From Streptomyces sp. CBMA152 (GTDB taxonomy: Bacteria; Actinomycetota; Actinomycetes; Streptomycetales; Streptomycetaceae), in NCBI RefSeq assembly GCF_014596475.1, contig NZ_MECJ01000025.1, forward strand, positions 1-64,000: a stretch of 64,000 bases of DNA, given 5' to 3'. The position numbers and the translations under genes were made by a program. A model generated the notes under the pieces. The model saw nothing but the letters and a program-made list of their open reading frames with translations, was not told the DNA's origin and did not search any database. This document shows positions 32,784 through 41,408 of this stretch, one piece after another; position 1 is the first letter of the stretch, and each line of letters begins with the position of its first letter.

Positions 32784-33785
32784 ATGACGACGACCTCGAT
32801 CACCGTGCACCAGACCGCCCGCCCCACGGGCCTGCCGACCCCCGACGACTTCGCCTTCGTCGAGGCCCCGGTCCCCGACCCGGCGCCCGGCACCGCGCTG
32901 GTGGAGAACCTCTACCTCTCCGTGGACCCGTACCACCGCGAGGCCATGGACTTCGATCCGCTGCACGAGCCGCTGGAGGGCCGCGCGCTCGGCCGTGTCG
33001 TCGCCTCCCGCGACCCCGGGCTGCGCGAGGGCGACCTCGTCTTCCACCGCCAGGGCTGGCGCACCCACGCCCTGGTCACCCTCGGCACGGACGGCACCCG
33101 CACGATCCGGTCGTACGAAGGCGTCCCGCTCTCCGCGCATCTGGGCATCCTCGGCGGCACCGGCCTCACCGCGTACGTGGCGCTCACCCGCACCCTGCAA
33201 CTCCGGCCCGGCCAGGACCTGTTCGTCTCGGCGGCCGCGGGCGGCGTGGGCACGGCGGCGGGGCGGATCGCGCGACTGCTCGGCGCGGGGCGGATCGTGG
33301 GCAGCGCGGGCTCGGCCGCGAAGGTCGGCTTCCTGACCCGAGTGGTCGGCTACGACGCCGCGTTCGACTACCACGACGGCCCGGTCGGCGAGCAGCTGGC
33401 GAAGGCGGCCCCGGAGGGCATCGACGCGTACGTGGACAACGTGGGCGGCGACCATCTGGAGGGCGCGATCTCGGCACTGCGTGATCATGGCCGGATCGCG
33501 TGGGTAGGCGCGGTCGCCCAGTACAACAACCTCGCCACACCGCCCGCCGCGCCCCGCAACCTGTACGACGTGGTCGAGAAGAGCCTGCGCCTGGAGGGCG
33601 TGCTCGTACGCAACCACCGGGACGCACAGGGCGAGTTGGAGGAGTTCCTGGTCCCGCATCTGCGGTCCGGACGCGTGACCTCGGACGAGACGGTCGTCGA
33701 CGGGATCGAGCGGACGGTGGAGGGCTTCATCGGCATGCTGCGCGGCGGCAACACGGGGAAGATGCTGATCCGCGTCGGCGAGTAG
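32784..33785 (+). CDS. NADP-dependent oxidoreductase, MDR superfamily (CurA/LTB4-dehydrogenase-like)
   Basis: A 333-residue zinc-free medium-chain reductase. It reduces C=C bonds of enones or related substrates with NADPH. Seen are the N-terminal GTALVENLYLSVDPYHREAM, the nucleotide fold AAAGGVGTAAGRIARLLGAG with GSAGSAAKVGFL, and YVDNVGGDHLEGAI, a hallmark of this branch. It lacks the Cys and His zinc ligands of alcohol dehydrogenases. The start ATG 32784 has no clear ribosome site, so it may be leaderless; an ATG at 32712 is possible but would overlap the promoter. The gene is divergent from a LysR regulator. Confidence 0.9.
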   Translation: MTTTSITVHQTARPTGLPTPDDFAFVEAPVPDPAPGTALVENLYLSVDPYHREAMDFDPLHEPLEGRALGRVVASRDPGLREGDLVFHRQGWRTHALVTLGTDGTRTIRSYEGVPLSAHLGILGGTGLTAYVALTRTLQLRPGQDLFVSAAAGGVGTAAGRIARLLGAGRIVGSAGSAAKVGFLTRVVGYDAAFDYHDGPVGEQLAKAAPEGIDAYVDNVGGDHLEGAISALRDHGRIAWVGAVAQYNNLATPPAAPRNLYDVVEKSLRLEGVLVRNHRDAQGELEEFLVPHLRSGRVTSDETVVDGIERTVEGFIGMLRGGNTGKMLIRVGE

Positions 33786-33845
33786 CCCGCCGCCCGCTCC
33801 CGAATCGCCGCCACCCCCTCACTCATCGCGTACCCCCTGGTTCGA

Positions 33846-33884
33846 CACCACCACCTAGGTTGCATTCCTATCTAGCTGGTGGTG
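33846..33884. promoter_or_regulatory. Inverted repeat upstream of the PadR gene
   Basis: CACCACCACCTAG at 33846-33858 and CTAGCTGGTGGTG at 33872-33884 are reverse complements with one mismatch, 13 bases apart. It ends 10 bases before the PadR ATG and may be the autoregulatory operator. Confidence 0.45.
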
Positions 33885-33894
33885 GAATACATGC

Positions 33895-34242
33895 ATGGCC
33901 GCAGACCGCAGATCCAGCTGGCTCAAGGGCGTCCTTGACCTCCTCGTCCTCACCTGTCTGACCGAGGGCGAAAGCTACGGCTACGAGATCTCCAAGGCCC
34001 TGGCCGCAGCCGGACTCGGCGAGATCAAGGGCGGAACGCTCTACCCCGTACTGAACCGACTCGAAGAGGCCGGGCTCGCCGTCGGGGAGTTCCGTGCCGC
34101 CGAGCGCGGGCCGGGCCGCCGGTACTACCGGCTGACCGACGACGGGCACCGGGCACTCGCCGAACAGGGCGCGTCCTGGCTGGAGTTCCACACCGCCGTA
34201 CAGACCATGCTGAAGAACGCGACATCAGGGGGAACCGCATGA
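33895..34242 (+). CDS. PadR-family regulator
   Basis: A 115-residue PadR regulator: winged helix with LKGVLDLLVLTCLTEGESYG, GGTLYPVLNRLEEAGL and GRRYYRLTDDGHRAL. It is a typical short form with the C-terminal dimer helix. The start ATG 33895 follows GGTGGTGGA. The stop overlaps the ATG of the next gene (34239), so the pair is translationally coupled, which is the usual layout of PadR with a membrane partner. An inverted repeat just upstream suggests autoregulation. The signal is unknown. Confidence 0.93.
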   Translation: MAADRRSSWLKGVLDLLVLTCLTEGESYGYEISKALAAAGLGEIKGGTLYPVLNRLEEAGLAVGEFRAAERGPGRRYYRLTDDGHRALAEQGASWLEFHTAVQTMLKNATSGGTA

Positions 34243-35003
34243 CCGGGACGGACGAGGCCGCACGGCCCGACTACTTCATCGAGCTCGCCGCCTGGCTGCT
34301 GACCGGGGGCATGTCCGAGGAGCAGGCGACGACCACCGTCGCCGAGCTCACCGGGTATCTCACGGAGACCGGATCGACGGACGCGTACGAGGAGTTCGGC
34401 GATCCCAAGGACTTCGCGGCCCGGCTCACCGGGGGCCGGGCGGCCGAGGAGCCGGCCGCCGAGGCGGAGACCTGGAAGTGGGCCACCGACATCTACACCG
34501 ACCGCAAGCACCTCAACCACTACGGCGACCAGGGCTGGGAGGTCGAGGGCCTGGACCGGCTCGGCCGGTTCGTGTGCCGCCGCGACCCGTCGGCGGCGCT
34601 GCGCTGGGAGTACCGGCGCGAGGCCGCCAACAACCCGGCCGAGCGCGAGTCGGTCACCGCGACGCTGGCCCCGGACGGCTGGGAGCCGTGCGGGCACTGG
34701 ATGCTCTTCATGTACTTCAAGCGCCCCAAGGCCGCGAGCGCCGGTCCCGCCGCCGAGCTCGACGAGCTCGTCGCGCCGCCCGCCAAGCAGCTCTTCCTCA
34801 GCCGTACCTACCGGGGCAAGCTGAAGCAGATGGCCGCGGGCGCGGTGGCCTCGGGCACGGTGACGGCCGTGGCGATCCACTACGCGGGCGACGGCATCCT
34901 CCCGTTCTTCTTCGTTGCGGCGATGCTCTCGGCGGTGATCGGGACGGCGTTCGGCTTCCGCCGGATCAAGCGCGAGGTCGCTGCGGGCGTCGAGGACGTA
35001 TGA
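34239..35003 (+). CDS. Membrane protein with HAAS-like and DUF2812-like parts, coupled to PadR
   Basis: A 254-residue protein. The N-terminal part (DYFIELAAWLLTGGMSEEQA, then LTGYLTETGS and EEFGDPKDFAARL) resembles HAAS signalling domains that are often encoded next to PadR regulators. The middle has a Trp/Tyr-rich segment (NHYGDQGWEVEGLDRLGRF, DPSAALRWEYRREA) that looks like DUF2812-type domains. Two membrane helices lie near residues 200-245 (GAVASGTVTAVAIHY, LPFFFVAAMLSAVIGTAFGF). It is translationally coupled to padR by ATGA. It may pass an envelope signal to the PadR protein. Domain names are from memory and need a profile search. Confidence 0.7.
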   Translation: MTGTDEAARPDYFIELAAWLLTGGMSEEQATTTVAELTGYLTETGSTDAYEEFGDPKDFAARLTGGRAAEEPAAEAETWKWATDIYTDRKHLNHYGDQGWEVEGLDRLGRFVCRRDPSAALRWEYRREAANNPAERESVTATLAPDGWEPCGHWMLFMYFKRPKAASAGPAAELDELVAPPAKQLFLSRTYRGKLKQMAAGAVASGTVTAVAIHYAGDGILPFFFVAAMLSAVIGTAFGFRRIKREVAAGVEDV

Positions 35004-35194
35004 CCGCGAGCGGTGAGCGAAACCGGTACGAGAACACACATCCGGCCACCGCGTTACGCAAACATACCGCCCGTTGACCGAGTGTTCACCCTTCTCTCCC
35101 GCTAGAGGTATGGCTTCATACCTTTGGACGGTCCACCCTTCTGCTCGGTGTGCCACCGGGGCACAAGCAGGCCAAGAGGGCGGGCGGTTCGGGA

Positions 35195-37255
35195 ATGACA
35201 CCGATCAGTCGTAGAGGGTTCGTGGCACTGGGCGCGGGCGTGGCGGCGGGCGCCGTACTGCCCATGGGGACGGCCTGCGCGGCCGGGGGCACGGCGGTCA
35301 CCGGCACGGCGGTCACCGGCACGGCCGCCGCCTCGGCCACCGGCACGGTCAAGGACGTCAAGCACGTGGTGATCCTGATGCAGGAGAACCGCAGCTTCGA
35401 CCACTACTTCGGCCGCCTCAAGGGCGTACGCGGCTTCGGCGACCGCAGCGGGATCCTGCTCTCGGGCGGGCAGTCGGTCTTCAACCAGCCCAACGGGCTG
35501 AACCGGCAGTACCCGTGGAAGCTCAGCTCCACCCCGGCCTCGGGCGGCGTCGACGGCGAGACGCTCGCCCAGTGCAACGGCGATCTGCCGCACAGCTGGA
35601 CCTCGCAGCACTCCGCCTGGAACAAGGGCCGGATGGACAACTGGGTCCTGGGCGTCGGCAACGTCCGCTCGCTCGGCTACCTGGACCGCGACGACATCCC
35701 GTTCCACTACGCGCTCGCCGACAACTACACCATCTGCGACGCCTACTTCAGCTCCGCGATGAGCGCCACCGGCCCCAACCGTACGTTCCTGTGGAGCGGC
35801 AAGGTCGACGCGGCCAGCAAGGACGGCGGCGACGAGTCGGGCCTGACCTGGGAGACGTACGCGGAGGCGCTCCAGCGGGCCGGGGTCAGCTGGAAGGTGT
35901 ACCAGAACGCCAACGACAACTACGGCGACAACGGTCTGGCGTACTTCACCAGGTTCACCAGCGCCCCGGCCGGCGACCCGCTGCACGACCGGGGCATGTC
36001 CTCGGTCCCGGCCACCACCGGCTCGACTCCGGACGACATCGCCGCCGCCATCAAGGCCGACGCGCTCGCGGGCACACTGCCCCAGGTCTCCTGGGTCGTC
36101 GCCAACCAGGCGTTCTCCGAGCACCCCTACGCCCCGCCCGGTGACGGCGCGCACTTCGTCGACCTGGTGTACCGGGCGCTCGCGGCCAGCCCCGAGGTCT
36201 TCGACTCGACCGTCCTGTTCCTCAACTACGACGAGAACGACGGCTTCTTCGACCATGTCCCGCCGCCGTCACCGCCCGCGGGCGCGGCCGGGGAGTTCGT
36301 CAGCGGCGTTCCCATCGGCCTCGGCTTCCGCGTGCCGATGCTGGTGATGTCACCGTGGACGCGCGGCGGCTGGGTGTCGTCCGAGGTCTTCGACCACACC
36401 TCGGTGCTGCGCTTCCTGGAGACCTGGACCGCCGCGCTCGGCACCCCCGCCACCTGCCCGAACATCAGCCCCTGGCGCCGCAAGGTGACCGGCGACCTGA
36501 CCGGCGTCTTCGACTTCACGAACCCGGTCTACGGCGTCCCGTCCGGCCTGCCCGCCACCAAGGCGCTCGGCGTGAACTGCGGCCCGCTGCCCAACCCGTC
36601 GCCGCAGAACAACGCGCTGCCCGTGCAGGAGAGCGGCACCCGCCCGGCCCGCGCTTTGCCGTACCAGCCGGGCGGCAACCTCGACCACTTCGAGTACGGG
36701 GCCGCGGGCAAGGTCCTGGCCTGGTTCACCATGGCCAACCAGGGCGACCCGGCGACCTCGGCCGCCCACTTCTCCCTCCAGCCCAACGCCAACCGCGACA
36801 CCACGCCGTGGCAGTACACGGTCGACCCGGGCGGCACCGCCACCGACTACTTCAACATCGGCTTCGGCTTCGGCAGCGGCAAGTACGACTTCACCATGGT
36901 CGGCCCCAACCGCTTCCAGCGCCGCTTCACCGGGGACGCGAACGCGGCCGGCAAGGCGATCGAGGTCGCGGCCCGGTACGGCGTGGAGAGCGGCACCGGC
37001 AAGATGGCGATCTGGTTCAAGATGACCAACACCTCCTCGGCGCCGGTGACCTTCACGGTCAAGCCGAACAACTACCGTACGGACGGCCCCTGGACGTACC
37101 AGGTCGCGGCGGGCGCCTCCACCGAGGACTACTTCAACGCGGTGGCGTACCAGAACGGCTGGTACGACCTCACGATCACGGCGGACGTCGACTCGACGTG
37201 GTCGCGGCGCTACACCGGCCACATCGAGACCGGCGACACCTCGGTCAGCGGCTGA
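35195..37255 (+). CDS. Secreted phospholipase C (phosphoesterase family)
   Basis: A 686-residue secreted phospholipase C. A twin-arginine signal (SRRGFVALGAGVAAGAVLPMG) ends near residue 35. The catalytic domain carries HVVILMQENRSFDHYFG, HYALADNYTICDAYFSS, ATGPNRTFLW and FLNYDENDGFFDH, all hallmarks of bacterial phospholipase C of the phosphoesterase family. Two C-terminal beta-rich domains of the DUF756 type follow (about residues 490-680). It would split phosphatidylcholine-type lipids. The start ATG 35195 is chosen because the signal begins there; a GTG at 35150 is possible. The last 11 bases overlap the convergent regulator gene. The upstream gap of 190 bases was not resolved. Confidence 0.9.
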   Translation: MTPISRRGFVALGAGVAAGAVLPMGTACAAGGTAVTGTAVTGTAAASATGTVKDVKHVVILMQENRSFDHYFGRLKGVRGFGDRSGILLSGGQSVFNQPNGLNRQYPWKLSSTPASGGVDGETLAQCNGDLPHSWTSQHSAWNKGRMDNWVLGVGNVRSLGYLDRDDIPFHYALADNYTICDAYFSSAMSATGPNRTFLWSGKVDAASKDGGDESGLTWETYAEALQRAGVSWKVYQNANDNYGDNGLAYFTRFTSAPAGDPLHDRGMSSVPATTGSTPDDIAAAIKADALAGTLPQVSWVVANQAFSEHPYAPPGDGAHFVDLVYRALAASPEVFDSTVLFLNYDENDGFFDHVPPPSPPAGAAGEFVSGVPIGLGFRVPMLVMSPWTRGGWVSSEVFDHTSVLRFLETWTAALGTPATCPNISPWRRKVTGDLTGVFDFTNPVYGVPSGLPATKALGVNCGPLPNPSPQNNALPVQESGTRPARALPYQPGGNLDHFEYGAAGKVLAWFTMANQGDPATSAAHFSLQPNANRDTTPWQYTVDPGGTATDYFNIGFGFGSGKYDFTMVGPNRFQRRFTGDANAAGKAIEVAARYGVESGTGKMAIWFKMTNTSSAPVTFTVKPNNYRTDGPWTYQVAAGASTEDYFNAVAYQNGWYDLTITADVDSTWSRRYTGHIETGDTSVSG

Positions 37256-38084
37256 CGGTGAGGTCCTGGAGGCCCACCACCCGCAGCAGTTCGAGCCGCT
37301 GGTGGGCCTCCGTGCCGGGCCGGGCCGAGTGCACCACCAGGTACTGGCCGTGCTCGGAGCTCAGCAGCACCTCGCAGTCGAGCTCCAGGAGGCCGACCAC
37401 CGGATGGACGAACCGCTTCACCTTGGAGCGCCGCACCGCCACCTCGTGCTCGTCCCACAGCGCCGCGAACTCCTCGCTGGCCGCGCGCAGTTCGGCGACC
37501 AGGGCCGCCGGTCCCGGGTCGTCCGGGCGGGCCGCGAGCACCGCGCGCAGCTGGCCCACATGGTTGCGGGCGTGCTCGGCGTGGTCCTCGGGCGGGAAGA
37601 GCCGGCGCACCGAGGGCTCGGTGAAGTAGCCGCGGACGATGTTCCGGCCGGGCATGGCCTCGCCGACCAGGGCGGCCGCCATGGCGTTCTGGGCCAGCAC
37701 CTCGCCCCAGTCGCTCATCACCTGCGCGGGCGCGTCGTGCAGCCGGTCGAGGATCAGCATCAGACCGGGGCGCACATGGACCGAGCCGTGCCGCTCGCGC
37801 GGCGGCTCCTCGCCCGCGAGATGGAAGAGGTGATCGCGCCCGTCCTGGCTCAGCCTCAGCGCCCGCGCCAGCGCGGTCAGCATCTGCCGGGACGGGCGCG
37901 AGCCGCGAGCCTGCTCAAGCCGGGTGTAGTAGTCGACCGACATCCCGGTGAGCTGGGCGACCTCTTCCCTGCGCAGCCCCGCCGTACGCCGCCGGGGCCC
38001 GGCCGCCAGGCCCACGTCCGAGGGTTCCAGACGGGCCCGGCAGTGCCGCAGGAAGTCCGCGAGTTCTTCTCTGTCCACGCCCAC
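37245..38084 (-). CDS. HTH regulator with MmyB-like ligand domain
   Basis: A 279-residue regulator. The Xre-type helix-turn-helix is in residues 6-75 (LADFLRHCRARL, TAGLRREEVAQLTGMSVDYY, LEQARGSRPSRQML). An MmyB-like ligand-binding domain follows (ALMLVHLLDRL-like: RPGLMLILDRLHDAPAQVMS, AQNAMAAALVG, LRAVLAARPDDPG). The start GTG 38084 is a choice between two close GTG codons (38084 and 38078), with no clear ribosome site, so it may be leaderless. It is divergent from the epimerase at 38203, which such regulators usually control. Ligand unknown. The 3' end overlaps the phospholipase gene by 11 bases. Confidence 0.88.
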   Translation of the reverse strand: MGVDREELADFLRHCRARLEPSDVGLAAGPRRRTAGLRREEVAQLTGMSVDYYTRLEQARGSRPSRQMLTALARALRLSQDGRDHLFHLAGEEPPRERHGSVHVRPGLMLILDRLHDAPAQVMSDWGEVLAQNAMAAALVGEAMPGRNIVRGYFTEPSVRRLFPPEDHAEHARNHVGQLRAVLAARPDDPGPAALVAELRAASEEFAALWDEHEVAVRRSKVKRFVHPVVGLLELDCEVLLSSEHGQYLVVHSARPGTEAHQRLELLRVVGLQDLTVSR

Positions 38085-38202
38085 ATCATGACGGTCGGTC
38101 CCGACCCGTAACCAGGGAGTGCCGCTCCCTGGATACGTACGTCCCTCCCGCCGTCGGCCACCTCGCGCCAGCCTTGGGCCAGGCAACCGAGAGGAGCGGA
38201 CC

Positions 38203-39051
38203 ATGCGGATTCTGGTGACGGGCGCGACGGGCCAGGTCGGTCGGCGGTATGTGCCGAGGCTGTTGCAACGGTCCGACGTGGTGCGCGTCCTGGTGCGCGA
38301 CGAAGCCCGTGGCCACGCGCTCGGCGCCCATGAAGTGGTGGTCGGCGACGTACGGGACGCGGAGTCGGTGCGCAAGGCGCTGGCCGGGGTCGACGCGGTG
38401 GTGAACCTGGCGGTCGCCTACCGCGATGTGCCGGAGGAGGAGAACCGGGCGGTCAACGGCGCGGCGGCCATCGCGCTCGGCCGGGCCGCGCTGGAGGCCG
38501 GGGTGAGCCGGTTCGTCCAGGTGTCCTCGAACCTCGCGTACGGGCTCGGGCGAGGGCGGCCGCTGACCGAGGACGACGAACCGCGGCCCGGCGGCCCGCT
38601 GTGGGGCCCGTACTCGGAGTCCAAGGTGGCGGCCGAGGCCGGGCTGCTCGCGCTCCACCGCGACCACGGCCTCGACGTACGCATCGGCGTGCTCGCCTTC
38701 GTCTACGGCGAGGGCGACCCGCACCTGGCGGCGTCGGTGTACTGGGCGTCCCAGTGGGCCGGACACCAGCGGCTGCCGATGGTCCACCACGCGGACGTGG
38801 CCCAGGGGTTGACGCGACTCCTCTACGCGCCCGGCGTCGCGGGCCGCAAGTACAACATCGCGGACGACAGCCCCGTGACGGCGGTCGAACTGCTCCAGCT
38901 CAACGGGGTCGAGGTGCCGCCGGAGCTGGCCGAGCGCACCGACCCGGACCCGTTCTACACGATCGTGTCGACGCTGCGGATCCGGGACGAGCTGGGCTTC
39001 CGCCCGCTGTACCCGTCGGTGTGGACGGCACGGGACGCGGGGGTTCTGTAA
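38203..39051 (+). CDS. NAD-dependent epimerase/dehydratase (extended SDR)
   Basis: A 282-residue extended short-chain dehydrogenase. The start MRILVTGATGQVGRRYVPRL is the NAD-binding GxxGxxG, and GDVRDAESVRKAL the adenine loop. The catalytic YSESK pair (YxxxK) is in PYSESKVAAEAG. It acts on a nucleotide sugar or a similar substrate, which cannot be told here. The start ATG 38203 has GAGGAG seven bases upstream. It lies divergent from the MmyB-type regulator, with 118 bases between them. A 16-base terminator hairpin follows. Confidence 0.9.
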   Translation: MRILVTGATGQVGRRYVPRLLQRSDVVRVLVRDEARGHALGAHEVVVGDVRDAESVRKALAGVDAVVNLAVAYRDVPEEENRAVNGAAAIALGRAALEAGVSRFVQVSSNLAYGLGRGRPLTEDDEPRPGGPLWGPYSESKVAAEAGLLALHRDHGLDVRIGVLAFVYGEGDPHLAASVYWASQWAGHQRLPMVHHADVAQGLTRLLYAPGVAGRKYNIADDSPVTAVELLQLNGVEVPPELAERTDPDPFYTIVSTLRIRDELGFRPLYPSVWTARDAGVL

Positions 39052-39067
39052 CGCCGTTACAGAGTTA

Positions 39068-39108
39068 CGGGGCGGCGGTACGGCACGGGGGTCCGTACCG
39101 CCGCCCCG
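39068..39108. terminator. Terminator between the epimerase and acetyltransferase genes
   Basis: A perfect 16-base stem, 39068-39083 with 39093-39108 (starts CGGGGCGGCGGTACGG), has a 9-base loop. It lies between two convergent genes and can serve both. Confidence 0.85.
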
Positions 39109-39118
39109 CGCAGCACTC

Positions 39119-39661
39119 TCACAACACGTCGCCGTCGCGCCAGTCGAAGATCAGCGGCTGCGCGGGGTCGGGCAGCGGACGGCCCGCCGCCGCGCGGACG
39201 TACGTGCTGCCCTCCTCCTCGGCGAGCCGCACCACCCCGTCCGGGCTCAGCACCTCGATCCGCCCCTCCCAGACCTGCCAGCCGCGCGCCCGGTAGAGCG
39301 CCACGCCGTCGTCGGACGCCGAGAGCGCGCCGAACTCGTACGCCTCGTCGATCACATGCTCAAGCGCGGCCATGACCCGCCCGCCGAGCCCCTGCCGACG
39401 GCGGTCCGCGCGCACGGCGACGGCCTCGACATAGCCGATGCGGTACGAACGGCCGCCGTGCAGCACCCGGCGCATGATGACGCTGCCGTGCGCGGCGAGC
39501 CCCGACTCGTCGTCGAGGAAGGAGTGGACACCGCCGAGACCGTGGTCCCAGTCCTCGTCGCCGAAGTCGCCCTCGAAGGCCGCGTCGAGCAGCGCGCGGA
39601 TCCTCGGCAGGCCGTCCGGGCCGAGCTGCGAGGTGTGGGCGGTGTGCTGTGACTCAGTCAT
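39119..39661 (-). CDS. Aminoglycoside 2'-N-acetyltransferase-like GNAT
   Basis: A 180-residue GNAT acetyltransferase of the AAC(2')-I type, known from mycobacteria and Providencia. Seen are AAFEGDFGDEDWDHGLGGVH, the acetyl-CoA-binding YVEAVAVRADRRRQGLGGRV, YEFGALSASDDGVALYRARG and the end FDWRDGDVL, all characteristic of this small family. It would acetylate the 2'-amino group of aminoglycosides, or another amine as native substrate. The start ATG 39661 begins MTESQHTAHTSQLG. It is divergent from the nitroreductase at 39728, with a gap of 66 bases. Whether it confers resistance is not shown by sequence. Confidence 0.85.
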   Translation of the reverse strand: MTESQHTAHTSQLGPDGLPRIRALLDAAFEGDFGDEDWDHGLGGVHSFLDDESGLAAHGSVIMRRVLHGGRSYRIGYVEAVAVRADRRRQGLGGRVMAALEHVIDEAYEFGALSASDDGVALYRARGWQVWEGRIEVLSPDGVVRLAEEEGSTYVRAAAGRPLPDPAQPLIFDWRDGDVL

Positions 39662-39727
39662 GCGCCCACTGTGGCAGGCCGGTTCGCGATCTACCGTGCC
39701 CGGCGGCCGTGCCGCAGACTCGGTGGC

Positions 39728-40432
39728 ATGTCACCGTCGACAGAGCAGCGGTGGACGCCCACCCACGGCGATCCCTACCGCCCCGTCCCCTACCGGCCCG
39801 ACCGGATGCCCGCCACCGAATCCCTGGCGCGGGCGGCCGAGCTGCGCGCCACGATGGACCGGCGCCGGACCGTACGGCAGTTCTCCACCGACCCGGTCCC
39901 CGAGCAGGCGATCCGCGACGCCATCGCGTGCGCCGCGACCGCCCCGTCGGGCGCGCACCAGCAGCCCTGGACCTTCGTACTCGTCCGCGACCCCGAGGTG
40001 CGGCGGCGGATCCGTGAGGCCGCCGAGCACGAGGAGCGCCGCTCCTACGACGGCCGGCTCGGCGAGGAGTGGCTGGCGGCGCTGCGCCCGCTCGGCACCG
40101 ACGCGGTGAAGGCGCATCTCACCGACGCCCCGGCCCTGATCGTCGTCTTCCAGCAGCGGTACTGGCTGGCCGAGGACGGCACCAAGCACAAGCACTACTA
40201 CGTGGACGAGTCGGTCGGGATGGCCGTCGGCATGCTGCTGTCGGCGCTGCACCAGTGCGGACTGGCCGCGCTGATCCACACCCCGAGCCCGATGCGGTTC
40301 CTGTCCGAGGTGCTCGGCCGGCCCGTCAACGAGAAGGCGTTCGCGGTGATCCCGGTCGGGTATCCGGCGGACGACTGCCAAGTCCCGGACCTGGTCCGTA
40401 AGTCGCTCGATCAGGTACTGATCGAGATCTAA
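39728..40432 (+). CDS. Nitroreductase-family flavoenzyme, iodotyrosine-deiodinase-like
   Basis: A 234-residue FMN enzyme of the nitroreductase fold. The FMN-binding RRTVRQFSTDPVPEQAI and APSGAHQQPWTFVLVRDPE are clear. The C-terminal part reads SVGMAVGMLLSALHQCGLAA then HTPSPMRFLSEVLGRPVNEK and PVGYPADDCQVPDL, which is the pattern of the iodotyrosine-deiodinase branch, not of classical nitroreductases. These enzymes remove halogen reductively from aromatic rings; the natural bacterial substrate is often unknown. The start ATG 39728 follows GGTGG. It is divergent from the AAC(2')-like gene. Confidence 0.88.
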   Translation: MSPSTEQRWTPTHGDPYRPVPYRPDRMPATESLARAAELRATMDRRRTVRQFSTDPVPEQAIRDAIACAATAPSGAHQQPWTFVLVRDPEVRRRIREAAEHEERRSYDGRLGEEWLAALRPLGTDAVKAHLTDAPALIVVFQQRYWLAEDGTKHKHYYVDESVGMAVGMLLSALHQCGLAALIHTPSPMRFLSEVLGRPVNEKAFAVIPVGYPADDCQVPDLVRKSLDQVLIEI

Positions 40433-40522
40433 CCACTGAACAAACATTGACAGGTTATAGATGGGTGCGGTTAGCTGTACGCGCACCGCAACAACCAGTC
40501 ATAGCGTCATGAGGGGTTAGAG

Positions 40523-41389
40523 ATGGACGCAGGGCAGATCCACTACCGGAGCGTGACCGTCGACGGTCAGGAGATCTTCTACCGGGAGGCCGGCGCGCCC
40601 GACGCCCCCGCGATCCTGCTGCTGCACGGCTTCCCCACCAGCTCGCACATGTTCCGGGACCTGATCCCCCTGCTGGCCGACCGGTACCGCGTGATCGCCC
40701 CCGACCACCTGGGGTTCGGCTACTCCTCGGCGCCGTCGGCCAAGGAGTTCGCGTACACCTTCGCCAACCTGGCCGATCTGACCGACCAGTTCACCGAGCT
40801 GGTCGGGCTCAGCCGGTACGCGCTGTACATCCAGGACTACGGCGCCCCCATCGGGCTGCGGCTCGCCCTCAAGCACCCCGAGCGCGTCACCGCGATCGTC
40901 ACGCAGAACGGCAACGCCTACACCGAGGGCCTGGGCGAGGCCTGGGAAGCACCGCTCGCGCTGATCGCGGAGCGCACCCCGGAGACCGAGGCGCCGGTGC
41001 GCGAGATCCGGTCGCTGGAGGGCATCAAGTGGCAGTACCTGCACGGGCTTCCGGACCCGTCACTGGTCAGCCCGGACGCGTACCACTACGACGCCGCCCT
41101 CATGGCCCGCGACGGCCAGGACGAGATCCAGCTCGACCTGATGGCCGACTACGGGTCCAACTTCGACCTCTACCCGGCGTTCCAGGAGTACTTCCGCACC
41201 ACCCAGGTCCCGGTCCTCGCCACCTGGGGCGCGCACGACGAGATCTTCGTCCCGGCCGGGGCCCTCGCCTTCCAGCGCGACCTGCCGCAGGCGGAGGTCC
41301 ACCTCCTGCCCACCGGCCACTTCGCCCTGGAGACCCACGCCCGCCAGATCGGCGCCCTCATCGGCGACTTCCTGGCCCGGAAGGTCTGA
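40523..41389 (+). CDS. Alpha/beta hydrolase with Asp nucleophile (haloalkane dehalogenase/epoxide hydrolase-like)
   Basis: A 288-residue alpha/beta hydrolase. The oxyanion HG motif LLLHGFPTSSHMFRDLIP is present. The nucleophile elbow reads LYIQDYGAPIG with Asp105, not Ser, as in haloalkane dehalogenases and epoxide hydrolases. The acid is in ATWGAHDEIFV and the catalytic His in LPTGHFALETHA. The substrate is unknown; epoxides or esters are possible. The start ATG 40523 follows GGGG upstream at about 40512-40516. It stands alone on the plus strand between an IYD-like gene and the convergent proline genes, with a strong terminator after it. Confidence 0.88.
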   Translation: MDAGQIHYRSVTVDGQEIFYREAGAPDAPAILLLHGFPTSSHMFRDLIPLLADRYRVIAPDHLGFGYSSAPSAKEFAYTFANLADLTDQFTELVGLSRYALYIQDYGAPIGLRLALKHPERVTAIVTQNGNAYTEGLGEAWEAPLALIAERTPETEAPVREIRSLEGIKWQYLHGLPDPSLVSPDAYHYDAALMARDGQDEIQLDLMADYGSNFDLYPAFQEYFRTTQVPVLATWGAHDEIFVPAGALAFQRDLPQAEVHLLPTGHFALETHARQIGALIGDFLARKV

Positions 41390-41408
41390 ACACCAGCAGA
41401 AATGGAAA

